From positions 1 through 63,861 of the forward strand of contig NZ_JAODNM010000138.1 of the NCBI RefSeq assembly GCF_025464955.1: a DNA stretch of 63,861 bases, read 5' to 3'. This stretch comes from Amycolatopsis sp. Its GTDB lineage: Bacteria > Actinomycetota > Actinomycetes > Mycobacteriales > Pseudonocardiaceae. Made by a program: the position numbers and the translations under genes. The first letter of the stretch is position 1, and each line of letters opens with the position of its first letter. Positions 39,728-47,619 of this stretch are shown here, one piece after another. The notes under the pieces were generated by a model. That model searched no databases. It was not told the origin of the DNA and was given only the letters and a program-made list of their open reading frames with translations.

Positions 39728-41112
39728 TCCATTGGCTGCAACACACGACCGGCGGGCTGCTGACCCTCGCCGTCGTCTCGATCGCGATCCTGCTGGCCAT
39801 GATCGTCAAGCTGAAGACCGAGCCGTTCATCGCGCTGATCGTGGTCGGGCTGCTCACCGCGCTCGCCGCGGGCCTTCCGGTCGGGACGATCGTCGGTACC
39901 GCGCAGAAGTCCTCGACGTCCTTGCTGGAGACCGGTTTCGGCGGGATTCTCGGACACATCACCGCGATCATCGGGCTGGGTACGATTCTCGGGTCGATAC
40001 TCGAGAAATCCGGCGGCGCCCAAGTGCTGACGTCGTCGCTGCTGCGTGCGTTCGGCGAGAAACGGGCACCGCTGGCGATGGGCCTTTCGGGGTTGATCTT
40101 CGGTATCCCGGTGTTCTTCGACATCGGCATCTTCGTGCTCGCCCCGCTCGTCTATGTCGCGGCGAAGCAGGGCGGCAAGTCTCTGGTGCTCTACGCGCTG
40201 CCGCTGCTGGCCGGCCTCTCGATCACGCACGCGTTCCTGCCGCCGCACCCGGGTCCGGTCGCGGCCGCGGCTCTCCTCAACGTCCAGCTCGGCTGGCTGC
40301 TCCTGATCGGCGCGGGCTGCGCGATCCCGGCCTGGTTCATCGGCGGCATCCTGTTCTCGACCTGGATCGGCAAGCGCATCCACATCCCGCTGCCCGAGGA
40401 CATGCTGGTCCCCGACGAGGAGATCGACACCGAGAACCCGCCGCCGTCGCTGAAGCTGGTCGGTTCGATCATCGGGATTCCGCTGGTGCTGATCCTGCTC
40501 GGGACCTTCGGCAGCATCTGGCTGCCGAAGAGGTCGACACTGAACGGGATCTGCGCGTTCATCGGCACGCCGGCCGTGGCGCTGACGATCGCCGTGCTGA
40601 TCGCCTCCTGGCTGCTCGGCACCCGGCGCGGGATGACCGGCAAGCAGCTCAGCGAACTGTCCACCTCGGCTCTGCGGCCGGTCGCGATGATCCTGCTGGT
40701 GGTCGGTGCGGGCGCGTTCTTCGGCGCTGTCCTGTCCGCGACCGGCATCGGCCAGGCCGTCGCCGGTTCACTGAAGGACGCCGGGCTCCCGGTGATCCTC
40801 GCGGCGTACGTGATCAGCTGTGGGATGCGCATCGCGCAGGGTTCGGCGACCGTGGCGATCGTGACCACGAGCGGCATCATCGCGCCGACGGTGACGCAGC
40901 TGCACTACAGCCAGGTCCAACTGGCACTGCTCGTCGTCGCCATCTCCTCGGGTTCGATCATCGCCTCACACGTCAACGACGGCGGCTTCTGGATCATCTC
41001 GCGGTACTTCAACATGTCGGTACCGGAAACACTGAAAACCTGGACCGCTTTGGAAACAGTACTTTCCGTTTCGGGGTTCGGCGTGGCAGCATTGGTCATG
41101 GCATTGGTTTAG
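39724..41112 (+). CDS. GntP-family permease
   Basis: A 462-aa integral membrane protein with about 12 hydrophobic segments and GntP-family blocks, including FGGILGHITAIIGLGTILGSILEKSGGAQ, LPPHPGPVAAAALL, and ASHVNDGGFWIISRYFNMSVPETLKTWT at the C-terminus. The family takes up gluconate, other sugar acids and, in some members, D-serine; here the operon suggests N-acyl-D-amino acids or D-amino acids. The ATG at 39724 overlaps the deacylase stop. A dre-like site overlaps its own stop codon. Confidence 0.92.
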   Translation: MIHWLQHTTGGLLTLAVVSIAILLAMIVKLKTEPFIALIVVGLLTALAAGLPVGTIVGTAQKSSTSLLETGFGGILGHITAIIGLGTILGSILEKSGGAQVLTSSLLRAFGEKRAPLAMGLSGLIFGIPVFFDIGIFVLAPLVYVAAKQGGKSLVLYALPLLAGLSITHAFLPPHPGPVAAAALLNVQLGWLLLIGAGCAIPAWFIGGILFSTWIGKRIHIPLPEDMLVPDEEIDTENPPPSLKLVGSIIGIPLVLILLGTFGSIWLPKRSTLNGICAFIGTPAVALTIAVLIASWLLGTRRGMTGKQLSELSTSALRPVAMILLVVGAGAFFGAVLSATGIGQAVAGSLKDAGLPVILAAYVISCGMRIAQGSATVAIVTTSGIIAPTVTQLHYSQVQLALLVVAISSGSIIASHVNDGGFWIISRYFNMSVPETLKTWTALETVLSVSGFGVAALVMALV

Positions 41113-41118
41113 ACCACT
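41103..41118. promoter_or_regulatory. DasR-responsive element (dre)-like site
   Basis: ATTGGTTTAGACCACT matches the published Streptomyces dre consensus A(C/G)TGGTCTAGACCA(C/G)T at 14 of 16 positions. It straddles the permease stop codon, upstream of the lactonase-dasABC-hexosaminidase operon, where a GlcNAc-responsive DasR repressor would be expected to act. Confidence 0.65.
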
Positions 41119-41146
41119 AGGTCAGACCTCTAGTGTCAGACGCTAG
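41119..41146. promoter_or_regulatory. Tandem operator-like palindromes after the dre site
   Basis: AGGTCAGACCT (41119-41129) is a perfect odd palindrome, and CTAGTGTCAGACGCTAG (41130-41146) is palindromic but for one pair. Both centre on GTCAGAC and abut the dre-like site. They may be extra DasR sites or sites for another regulator. Confidence 0.55.
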
Positions 41147-41178
41147 TCCCCATCGGCACGAACCACCCGGGAGTAAAG

Positions 41179-42318
41179 ATGACTGGGCTCAATCGCCGTA
41201 CCTTCTTGGGCGCCGTCGGCGCGGCCGGACTCGGCACCGTCCTGGCTTCGCAGGCCGCAAGCGCATCCGGCCGCAAGCCGTATGCGACCTGCCGGGCCTA
41301 CGTCGGCAGCTACACCAGCAGCCCGCCGGCGGGTCACGGGATCGACGTGACGCATCGGTCGGGGAGCGCCCCCGCGCTCGTCCTCGATCGCACGGTGAGC
41401 CCGACCGTCCCGGACGCGTCATGGTTCGCGCTGAGCGCTGACGGCGCGACGCTGTACTCCACCAACGAAGCCGACACGGGCACGATCTCCGCGCTCAGCC
41501 TGGCCGACCCGGCGAAGCCGAAGCTACTGAACACCAGCCCGTCGCTCGGTTCGGCGCCGACGCACCTGTCGGTGCACCCCAGCCAGCGTTACGTGCTCAC
41601 GGCCAACTACGGCAGCGGCACGGTCGCGGTCCTGCCGATCCTCGCCGGCGGAAAGCTCGGCGCGGCAACGGATCTGGTCACGCACAAAGGTGCCGAACGA
41701 CCCGCCAACGCCCACCAGGTCGTCACCGACCCGTCCGGTAAGTGGGTCATCTCGGTCGACCTCGGCGCGGACTCGGTCTACGTCTACCAACTCGACCTGA
41801 ACACCGGCAAGCTCGCGCTGCACGACCAGGTGATCCTGCCTTCTGGCGCGGGCCCGCGGCACATCGGCTTCCACCCGAACGGCCGCTACGCCTACATCGT
41901 CCAGGAGCTGCGCCCGGAGCTGACCGTCGCCTCCTGGGACTCGGCCGCGGGCAAGCTCACCCCGATCCAGGTAGTCCAGGCGGTCCCGGCCGGTACCACT
42001 GGCGACCAGTTCCCTGGCGAGTTCGCGATTTCCTCCGACGCCCGATTCGTCTACGCCACCGTGCGCGGCCCGAACACGATCTCCACGTTCGCGGTCTCCC
42101 AGGGTGGCGCGTACCTGACGCGGACCAGCAGCGTCACGACCGGCGGCAACTGGCCGCGCCACGTCACCCTCGATCCGTCGGGGAACTGGTTCTACGTCTC
42201 GAACCAGCGTTCCGGAACCGTCACCTGGCTGCCGCGGGACCCGGCCACCGGCCAGCCCGGCGCTGTCGCGGGCTCGTACGCCGTGGCGTCCGTCGCTATG
42301 GTGCTGTTCGGCTGTTAA
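41179..42318 (+). CDS. Tat-exported lactonase-family beta-propeller protein
   Basis: A 379-aa protein of the 6-phosphogluconolactonase-like seven-bladed beta-propeller family. A twin-arginine signal is present (LNRRTFLGAVGAAGLGTVLASQAASA), so the folded protein is exported. Blades are marked by repeats such as GSAPTHLSVHPSQRYVLTANYGSGTVAVLPI, GAGPRHIGFHPNGRYAYIVQE and GGNWPRHVTLDPSGNWFYVSNQ. The true substrate outside the cell is unknown; oxidised sugars are plausible. GGGAG lies 6 bp before the ATG. Only 24 bp separate it from the sugar-binding protein gene, so it seems to be part of that operon. Confidence 0.88.
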   Translation: MTGLNRRTFLGAVGAAGLGTVLASQAASASGRKPYATCRAYVGSYTSSPPAGHGIDVTHRSGSAPALVLDRTVSPTVPDASWFALSADGATLYSTNEADTGTISALSLADPAKPKLLNTSPSLGSAPTHLSVHPSQRYVLTANYGSGTVAVLPILAGGKLGAATDLVTHKGAERPANAHQVVTDPSGKWVISVDLGADSVYVYQLDLNTGKLALHDQVILPSGAGPRHIGFHPNGRYAYIVQELRPELTVASWDSAAGKLTPIQVVQAVPAGTTGDQFPGEFAISSDARFVYATVRGPNTISTFAVSQGGAYLTRTSSVTTGGNWPRHVTLDPSGNWFYVSNQRSGTVTWLPRDPATGQPGAVAGSYAVASVAMVLFGC

Positions 42319-42342
42319 AGCCCTTATACCTTGGAGAACTTC

Positions 42343-43629
42343 ATGAGAATCCGCCGTACCCTCATCGGGCTGGCGCTGGTCGGGCTCGTCGCCGGCTGCG
42401 CCCCCACCCAATCCGGACCGGCCGCCGCCGGCGGTAACGACCAGACCGGCACCCTGCGCGTCTGGCTGTTCGACGAAGCCAACCGCGCGCCGAAGGAGGC
42501 GACGGCCAACGAGGCCATCGCCGAGTTCAAGGCGGCCCACGCCGGCGTCGAGGTCGACGTCCAGTGGGTCCCAGTCGAGGGGCGTGCGGACAAGTTCTCC
42601 GGTGCCTTCAACGATCCCGCGAACGCACCGGACGTAGCCGAGTTCGGCAACACCGACGTGGCCAGCTACGTCGCGGCCGGCGCGTTCGCGGATCTGACCA
42701 ACGACGTCAAGAGCTGGAAGGAAGGCGCCGATCTGGTGCCGACCGTGCTGGACACGGCCAAGGTCGACGGCAAGGTGTACGGGCTGCCCTGGTACACCGG
42801 CGTCCGCGCGCTGTACTACCGGACGGACATCTTCGCCGAACTGGGCCTCAAGCCGCCCACGTCGCTGGCCGAGTTGACCAGCACCGCCCGCAAGATCCGT
42901 GCGGCGAAGCCCGACCTCTACGGCATCTCCGTCGGTGGCAAGTACACCTACGCGATGCTGCCGTACCTGTGGGCGAACGGCGGCGAGCTGGCCAAGCAGG
43001 ACGGCGGCAAGTGGACGTCGACGGTGACCAGTCCGCAGGCCAAGACCGGCCTGTCGGAGTACGCGGACCTGCTCAAGCCGGACATCTGCCCGCCGGCGCA
43101 GTGCGCCAACCTCACCGGGACGCAGAGTGTGCAGGCGTTCTCCGGGGGCAAGGCGGCGATGACGATCGGCGGCGACTTCAACCGCAAGGCCGTGGACGCC
43201 AGCTCGGTCAAGGGCAAGTACGCGGTCGTCCCGATCCCGGGTGTCCAGCCCGGTTCGGTCGCCCCCGCGTTCGCCGGCGGCAACCTGCTCGGTGTGTTCG
43301 GGGCCAGCAAGAAGCACGACCTCGCGGTCGAGTTCTCCGAGCTGCTCGCCGGCGCGAAGTACCAGGCGAAGATGTACACCGGGATGGGCGACCTGCCGAC
43401 GCTGGCCACCGTCCAGAAGCAGCTCACCGGCAGCGACCCGACGCTGAAGCCGTTCGTCGACACCCTGCAGGCCGGCACGAAGTTCGTGCCCAGCACGCCG
43501 GCGTGGTCGAAGATCGACGCGCAGAATGTCCTGCCCACCGCGGTCCAGCAGATCGCGACGGGTGGGAAGAGCGCCGACGCCGCGCTCGCCGACGCCGCCG
43601 ACCAGATGAACAAAGCCTTCGGCGGCTGA
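42343..43629 (+). CDS. dasA: Sugar ABC transporter binding lipoprotein, DasA-like
   Basis: A 428-aa family 1 solute-binding protein. It has a short signal peptide with lipobox VAGC (Cys19), then TLRVWLFDEANRAPKEA, the FGNTDVASYVAAGAFADLT block typical of DasA-like chitobiose binders, and a late IPGVQPGSVAPAFAGGNLLGVF. I use the ATG at 42343, with GGAG 8 bp ahead, rather than one 12 bp upstream. The DasA assignment rests on the permease pair, the GH20 enzyme and the dre-like site; another N-acetylglucosamine oligosaccharide is possible. Confidence 0.82.
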   Translation: MRIRRTLIGLALVGLVAGCAPTQSGPAAAGGNDQTGTLRVWLFDEANRAPKEATANEAIAEFKAAHAGVEVDVQWVPVEGRADKFSGAFNDPANAPDVAEFGNTDVASYVAAGAFADLTNDVKSWKEGADLVPTVLDTAKVDGKVYGLPWYTGVRALYYRTDIFAELGLKPPTSLAELTSTARKIRAAKPDLYGISVGGKYTYAMLPYLWANGGELAKQDGGKWTSTVTSPQAKTGLSEYADLLKPDICPPAQCANLTGTQSVQAFSGGKAAMTIGGDFNRKAVDASSVKGKYAVVPIPGVQPGSVAPAFAGGNLLGVFGASKKHDLAVEFSELLAGAKYQAKMYTGMGDLPTLATVQKQLTGSDPTLKPFVDTLQAGTKFVPSTPAWSKIDAQNVLPTAVQQIATGGKSADAALADAADQMNKAFGG

Positions 43630-43635
43630 TCTCCG

Positions 43636-44595
43636 ATGACCACGCAGGAACTACCGCGGACCGTTCCGGCGCCGGCGGCGGGCAAGAAGCCCGTCAACCG
43701 GCGCCGGGACGGCCGCGCGGCGGCGATCTACCTGGCACCGGCGCTGATCCTGCTCGCCGCGCTGCTTGCTTATCCGATCTACCAGTTGGTGCTGATCTCG
43801 TTCTACAAGTACGGGCAGCCGCAGGCCTCGGGCACCGCGCCCCTGGTGTTCATCGGCTTCGACAACTACCAGCAGCTGATCGAGGCCGCGACGTTCTGGA
43901 CGGTACTGGCGAAGACCGTCGGCTTCGCGGCGGCCTGTGTCGTCGGCAGCCTGCTTGTCGGGACCGTGCTCGCGGTGCTCGCGAGCCGGGTCCGCGCGGT
44001 GCCGAGGACGCTGCTGTTCCTGGCGTCGCTCGGCGCGTGGGCGACCCCGGCGATCGCCGGATCGTACGTGTGGCTGTTCCTCTTCGACGCCGATTTCGGT
44101 CTGGTCAACGAGATCCTGGTGAAGATCGGGTTCACCGGGATGGCCCACCACTCGTGGACCTATGGCACCTACAGCACGTTCGCGTTGGTGGCGGCCGAAG
44201 TCGTCTGGTGCTCGTTCCCGTTCGTGCTGGTCACGATGTACGCCGGGATCAAAGCGATCGACCCGGAGATGCTCGAGGCCGCGTCGCTCGACGGCGCGTC
44301 GTTGTACCGCATCACGACGTCGATCATCCTGCCGAGCCTGCGCCCGCTGCTGATGATCGCGACGGTCCAGTCGATCATCTGGGACTTCAAGGTGTTCACC
44401 CAGATCTACGTGATGACCAACGGCGGCGGGGTCGCCGGGCGCAACCTCGTACTCAACGTCTACGCCTACCAGCAGGCGTTCGCCGGCTCGGACTACGGAC
44501 AGGGCGCGGCGATCGGTGTCGTGATGACCCTGCTGCTGTTTTCCATCACCGGCCTGTACGTGCGGTCCCAACGCCGGAGTGAAGCATGGCTGTGA
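43636..44595 (+). CDS. dasB: Sugar ABC transporter permease, DasB-like
   Basis: A 319-aa MalF-type permease with a basic N-terminal tail, six membrane segments and the EAA loop EAASLDGASLYRITTSIILPSL. It starts 6 bp after the binding-protein gene and overlaps the next permease by 10 bp. No ATPase is encoded here, as expected if the shared MsiK-type ATPase elsewhere energises it. Confidence 0.86.
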   Translation: MTTQELPRTVPAPAAGKKPVNRRRDGRAAAIYLAPALILLAALLAYPIYQLVLISFYKYGQPQASGTAPLVFIGFDNYQQLIEAATFWTVLAKTVGFAAACVVGSLLVGTVLAVLASRVRAVPRTLLFLASLGAWATPAIAGSYVWLFLFDADFGLVNEILVKIGFTGMAHHSWTYGTYSTFALVAAEVVWCSFPFVLVTMYAGIKAIDPEMLEAASLDGASLYRITTSIILPSLRPLLMIATVQSIIWDFKVFTQIYVMTNGGGVAGRNLVLNVYAYQQAFAGSDYGQGAAIGVVMTLLLFSITGLYVRSQRRSEAWL

Positions 44596-45452
44596 TCGGA
44601 CGACGAGCTGTGAAACGGCCGGGCAGGCTGATCGCCGAGATCATCACCGTGGTGATCGCCGCGATGATCGCCTTCCCGCTGTACTGGATGGTGCTCTCGG
44701 CGTTGAAGCCGGCGGGCGAGATCCAGGAGGCGAACCCGAAACCGTTCACGGTGGCACCAAGCCTCGACAGCTTCAAGCGCGTGCTGACGGTTTCCGGGTT
44801 CAGTCAGTACTTCCTGAACAGCGTGATCGTCGCGGTGGCCGTCGTCGCGCTTTCGCTGCTGTTCTCGTTCCTGGCGGCGGTCGCGCTGACGCGGTTCCAC
44901 TTCCGCGGCCGGACCGTGCTGCTGGTGATGTTGCTGGTGGCGCAGATGGTTCCGGTCGAGGCACTGACGATCCCGCTGTTCTTCCTGATGCGCTCGGTCG
45001 GGGATGTCGCGCCGGCGTTCGGGCTCAACGAACTCGGCTCGCTGGTGCTGGTGCATCTGGCGTTCAGCCTGCCGTTCGCGATCTGGATGCTGCGCGGGTT
45101 CGTGGCCGCGATCCCGGTGGAGCTGGAGGAAGCCGCGAAGCTCGACGGCGCGAGCCGGCTGCGGTTCACCTGGCAGATCCTGTTCCCGCTGGTCACGCCG
45201 GGGCTCGTCGCGGTCAGCGTGCTGGCGTTCATCCACGCGTGGAACGACTTCCTGTTCGCGAAGACGTTCATCATCTCCAAGACCGAGAACCAGACGCTGC
45301 CGCAGGCGATCCTGGTGTTCTTCAAACCCGAGGACACCGACTGGGGCGCGGTGATGGCGTCGTCGACGCTGATGACCATCCCGGTGCTGGTGTTCTTCGT
45401 TCTGGTGCAACGCAAACTGGTGTCGGGTATGGCCGGCGCCGTGAAGGGCTGA
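44586..45452 (+). CDS. dasC: Sugar ABC transporter permease, DasC-like
   Basis: A 288-aa MalG-type permease: IPVELEEAAKLDGASRLRFTWQILFPLVTPGLVAV carries the EAA loop, and the C-terminal YxxKLVSGMAGAVKG-like tail (QRKLVSGMAGAVKG) is the usual end of this subunit. The ATG at 44586 lies inside the dasB 3' end. A GTG two codons later would also work. The gene ends 3 bp before the hexosaminidase gene. Confidence 0.86.
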   Translation: MAVIGRRAVKRPGRLIAEIITVVIAAMIAFPLYWMVLSALKPAGEIQEANPKPFTVAPSLDSFKRVLTVSGFSQYFLNSVIVAVAVVALSLLFSFLAAVALTRFHFRGRTVLLVMLLVAQMVPVEALTIPLFFLMRSVGDVAPAFGLNELGSLVLVHLAFSLPFAIWMLRGFVAAIPVELEEAAKLDGASRLRFTWQILFPLVTPGLVAVSVLAFIHAWNDFLFAKTFIISKTENQTLPQAILVFFKPEDTDWGAVMASSTLMTIPVLVFFVLVQRKLVSGMAGAVKG

Positions 45453-45455
45453 GAC

Positions 45456-46871
45456 GTGCCTGGTTTCGACTCACTGCTCCCCCGCCCGGTCGAGGTAGTG
45501 CCGACGGCCGGTGACTGTGCATGGCCCGCCGACGTCGTCGTGCACCGCGTCGACGAGCTGCCCGCCGAGGGGTACCGGCTGGAGATCACGCCGGGATCCG
45601 TGGTGATCTCCGCCGCCGACGACTCGGGCGAGTTCTATGCAAGGCAGACGCTCCGGCAGCTGATCGGTCCGGCCGCGTTCCGTTCGGCGTCCATCCACAG
45701 TGGACCGGTGACGCTGCCGTGCGGCGTGGTCACCGACCATCCGCGGTTCGGCTGGCGCGGATGCCTGCTCGACGTCGCCCGCAACTTCCGGACGAAGGCC
45801 GAGGTGCTGCGGTTCGTCGACCTGCTGGCGGCGCACAAGCTCAACGTGCTCAACCTGCACCTCACCGACGACCAAGGCTGGCGGATCGAGGTCCCGCGAT
45901 TCCCCAAACTCACCGAGGTCGGGGGCTGGCGGACCGAGTCGATGGTCGGGCGCCACGACGAGCCGGTGCGCGACGGCAGGCCGCACGGCGGTTTCTACAC
46001 CGGTGACGACCTGCGCGAAATCGTCGCGTACGCCGCCGAACGCGCGGTGACCGTCGTTCCGGAGGTCGACATCCCCGGGCACGCGCGCGCGGCTATCGCG
46101 GCGTACCCGGCGCTCGGGCCGAACCCGGACGAGCGGCTCGAAGTGTGGACGTCGTGGGGAATCAGCACCAGCCTGCTCAACGCCGAGGAGTCCACTGTGG
46201 ACTTCTTCCGGGCGGTCTTCGACGAGGTGTGCTCGATCTTCCCATCGCCGGTAATCGCCCTCGGCGGCGATGAGGTACCGGGCTCGACCGAACGGCACAG
46301 CCGGTTCATCCGGGAGATCATCGAGCACCTGCATGGCCACGGCCGCGAAACACTGTGCTGGGACGAGGTCCTCGACGTCGGCGACCTGCCGCATCCCGTG
46401 GTCATCGCCTCGTGGCAGGGCGAAGAGGCCGGAGTGCGCGCCGCGGCCGGCGGGCACGACGTCGTGATGTGCCCCGAGCAGCACGTCTACCTCGACCACC
46501 GGCAATCCGATCACCCCGACGAGCCCATTCCGGTCGGCTACCTGCACACGCTCGAGGACATTTACGGCTACGAGCCCGTTCCGCTCGGCATGCCGCCCGC
46601 CGACGAAGTCCGCCTGCGCGGGGCCCAGGCGCAGGTGTGGACCGAACACCTCGACTCGGCCCGGCGCGTCGACTACGCGAGCTTCCCGCGGCTGTCGGCG
46701 TTCGCGGAGGTCGTCTGGAGCCCCGCCGAGGGCCGCGACTACGCCGAGTTCCTCCCGCGGCTGCGCGAGCACCACGTGCCACGGCTGGACGCACTCGGCG
46801 TCGAGTACCGCCCGCTCGACGGCCCGCACCCCTGGCAGACCCGCCCCGGAGTCCCCGGCCGGGCACGTTAA
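45456..46871 (+). CDS. GH20 beta-N-acetylhexosaminidase, intracellular
   Basis: A 471-aa family GH20 hexosaminidase that splits chitobiose or related GlcNAc oligosaccharides. It has an N-terminal GH20b-type domain (residues 1-85), then the barrel with LLDVARNFRTKAEVLRFVDLLAAHKLNVLNLHLTDDQGWRIEV and the catalytic Asp-Glu pair in ALGGDEVP near residue 270. The substrate pocket Trp lies in SWQGEE and AQVWTEHL. No signal peptide is visible, so it acts on sugar imported by the DasABC-like transporter, as DasD does in Streptomyces. The GTG start at 45456 follows dasC by 3 bp. Confidence 0.93.
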   Translation: MPGFDSLLPRPVEVVPTAGDCAWPADVVVHRVDELPAEGYRLEITPGSVVISAADDSGEFYARQTLRQLIGPAAFRSASIHSGPVTLPCGVVTDHPRFGWRGCLLDVARNFRTKAEVLRFVDLLAAHKLNVLNLHLTDDQGWRIEVPRFPKLTEVGGWRTESMVGRHDEPVRDGRPHGGFYTGDDLREIVAYAAERAVTVVPEVDIPGHARAAIAAYPALGPNPDERLEVWTSWGISTSLLNAEESTVDFFRAVFDEVCSIFPSPVIALGGDEVPGSTERHSRFIREIIEHLHGHGRETLCWDEVLDVGDLPHPVVIASWQGEEAGVRAAAGGHDVVMCPEQHVYLDHRQSDHPDEPIPVGYLHTLEDIYGYEPVPLGMPPADEVRLRGAQAQVWTEHLDSARRVDYASFPRLSAFAEVVWSPAEGRDYAEFLPRLREHHVPRLDALGVEYRPLDGPHPWQTRPGVPGRAR

Positions 46872-46873
46872 GA

Positions 46874-46919
46874 CTCGTGGGTGTTCCAGCCGCCTAGAAC
46901 CAGCCGGAACACCCACGAG
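46874..46919 (+). terminator. Terminator of the das-like operon
   Basis: A perfect 14-bp stem CTCGTGGGTGTTCC (46874-46887) / GGAACACCCACGAG (46906-46919), beginning 3 bp after the hexosaminidase stop. It also faces the convergent response-regulator gene. Confidence 0.9.
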
Positions 46920-46953
46920 ACCCGACCAGCATCACGCCGAGCCGTATAGGTCG

Positions 46954-47619
46954 TTATACGGTCGGGTGGTACCAGACCTCGGGGCGGCCGACTTGGCCGT
47001 AGCGCGGTTCGCGTCGGGCGAGACCGTTGTCGGCCAGGTACTCGAGATACCGGCGCGCGGTGACCCTCGACGCGCCGATCGCGGTCGCTGCCGCTCCGGC
47101 AGACACGCCGTCGGCCGACGCGGCAAGGGCGTCGGAGATCGCGGTGAGGGTCTGCACGCTCATCCCCTTCGGCAGCGACGGCCGCTCCGAGGTGCGCAAC
47201 GCCCCCAGCGCGCGGTCGATGTCCGCCTGCCCGGCGACTTCGCCCGTGTTGCCTCGGAATTCGGCGTAGCGGTCCAGCTTTTCCCGCAACGACGCGAAGG
47301 TGAACGGCTTGAGCAGGTACTGCACGACACCGACGGACACGGCTTCCTTCACCACGGCCAGATCCCGCGCCGAGGTGACCGCGATGACGTCCACGGGCAC
47401 ACCCGCCGTCCGCAACGCGCGGCAGACGGCCAGCCCGTGCGTGTCCGGCAGGTAGAAATCGAGCAGCACGAGGTCGACCGGTTCGCGCTCGCAGAACCGC
47501 AGCGCGTCCCCACCGGAATGGACGACTCCCGAAACGCTGAACCCGGGGACGCGCTCGACGTAGGTCCGGTGCGCTTCGGCGGCGACCGGCTCGTCTTCGA
47601 CGACCAGTACCCGGATCAT
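46954..47619 (-). CDS. CitB/DcuR-type response regulator
   Basis: A 221-aa two-component regulator: a receiver domain (VLVVEDEP, phospho-Asp in LVLLDFYLPD near residue 54, conserved Lys in YLLKPF) and a C-terminal HTH (SAGAAATAIGASRVTARRYLEYLADNGLARREPRYGQVGRPEVWY). The start ATG at 47619 overlaps the kinase stop (ATGA). It most likely activates the divergent dctA gene in response to extracellular C4-dicarboxylate or citrate. Confidence 0.92.
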   Translation of the reverse strand: MIRVLVVEDEPVAAEAHRTYVERVPGFSVSGVVHSGGDALRFCEREPVDLVLLDFYLPDTHGLAVCRALRTAGVPVDVIAVTSARDLAVVKEAVSVGVVQYLLKPFTFASLREKLDRYAEFRGNTGEVAGQADIDRALGALRTSERPSLPKGMSVQTLTAISDALAASADGVSAGAAATAIGASRVTARRYLEYLADNGLARREPRYGQVGRPEVWYHPTV

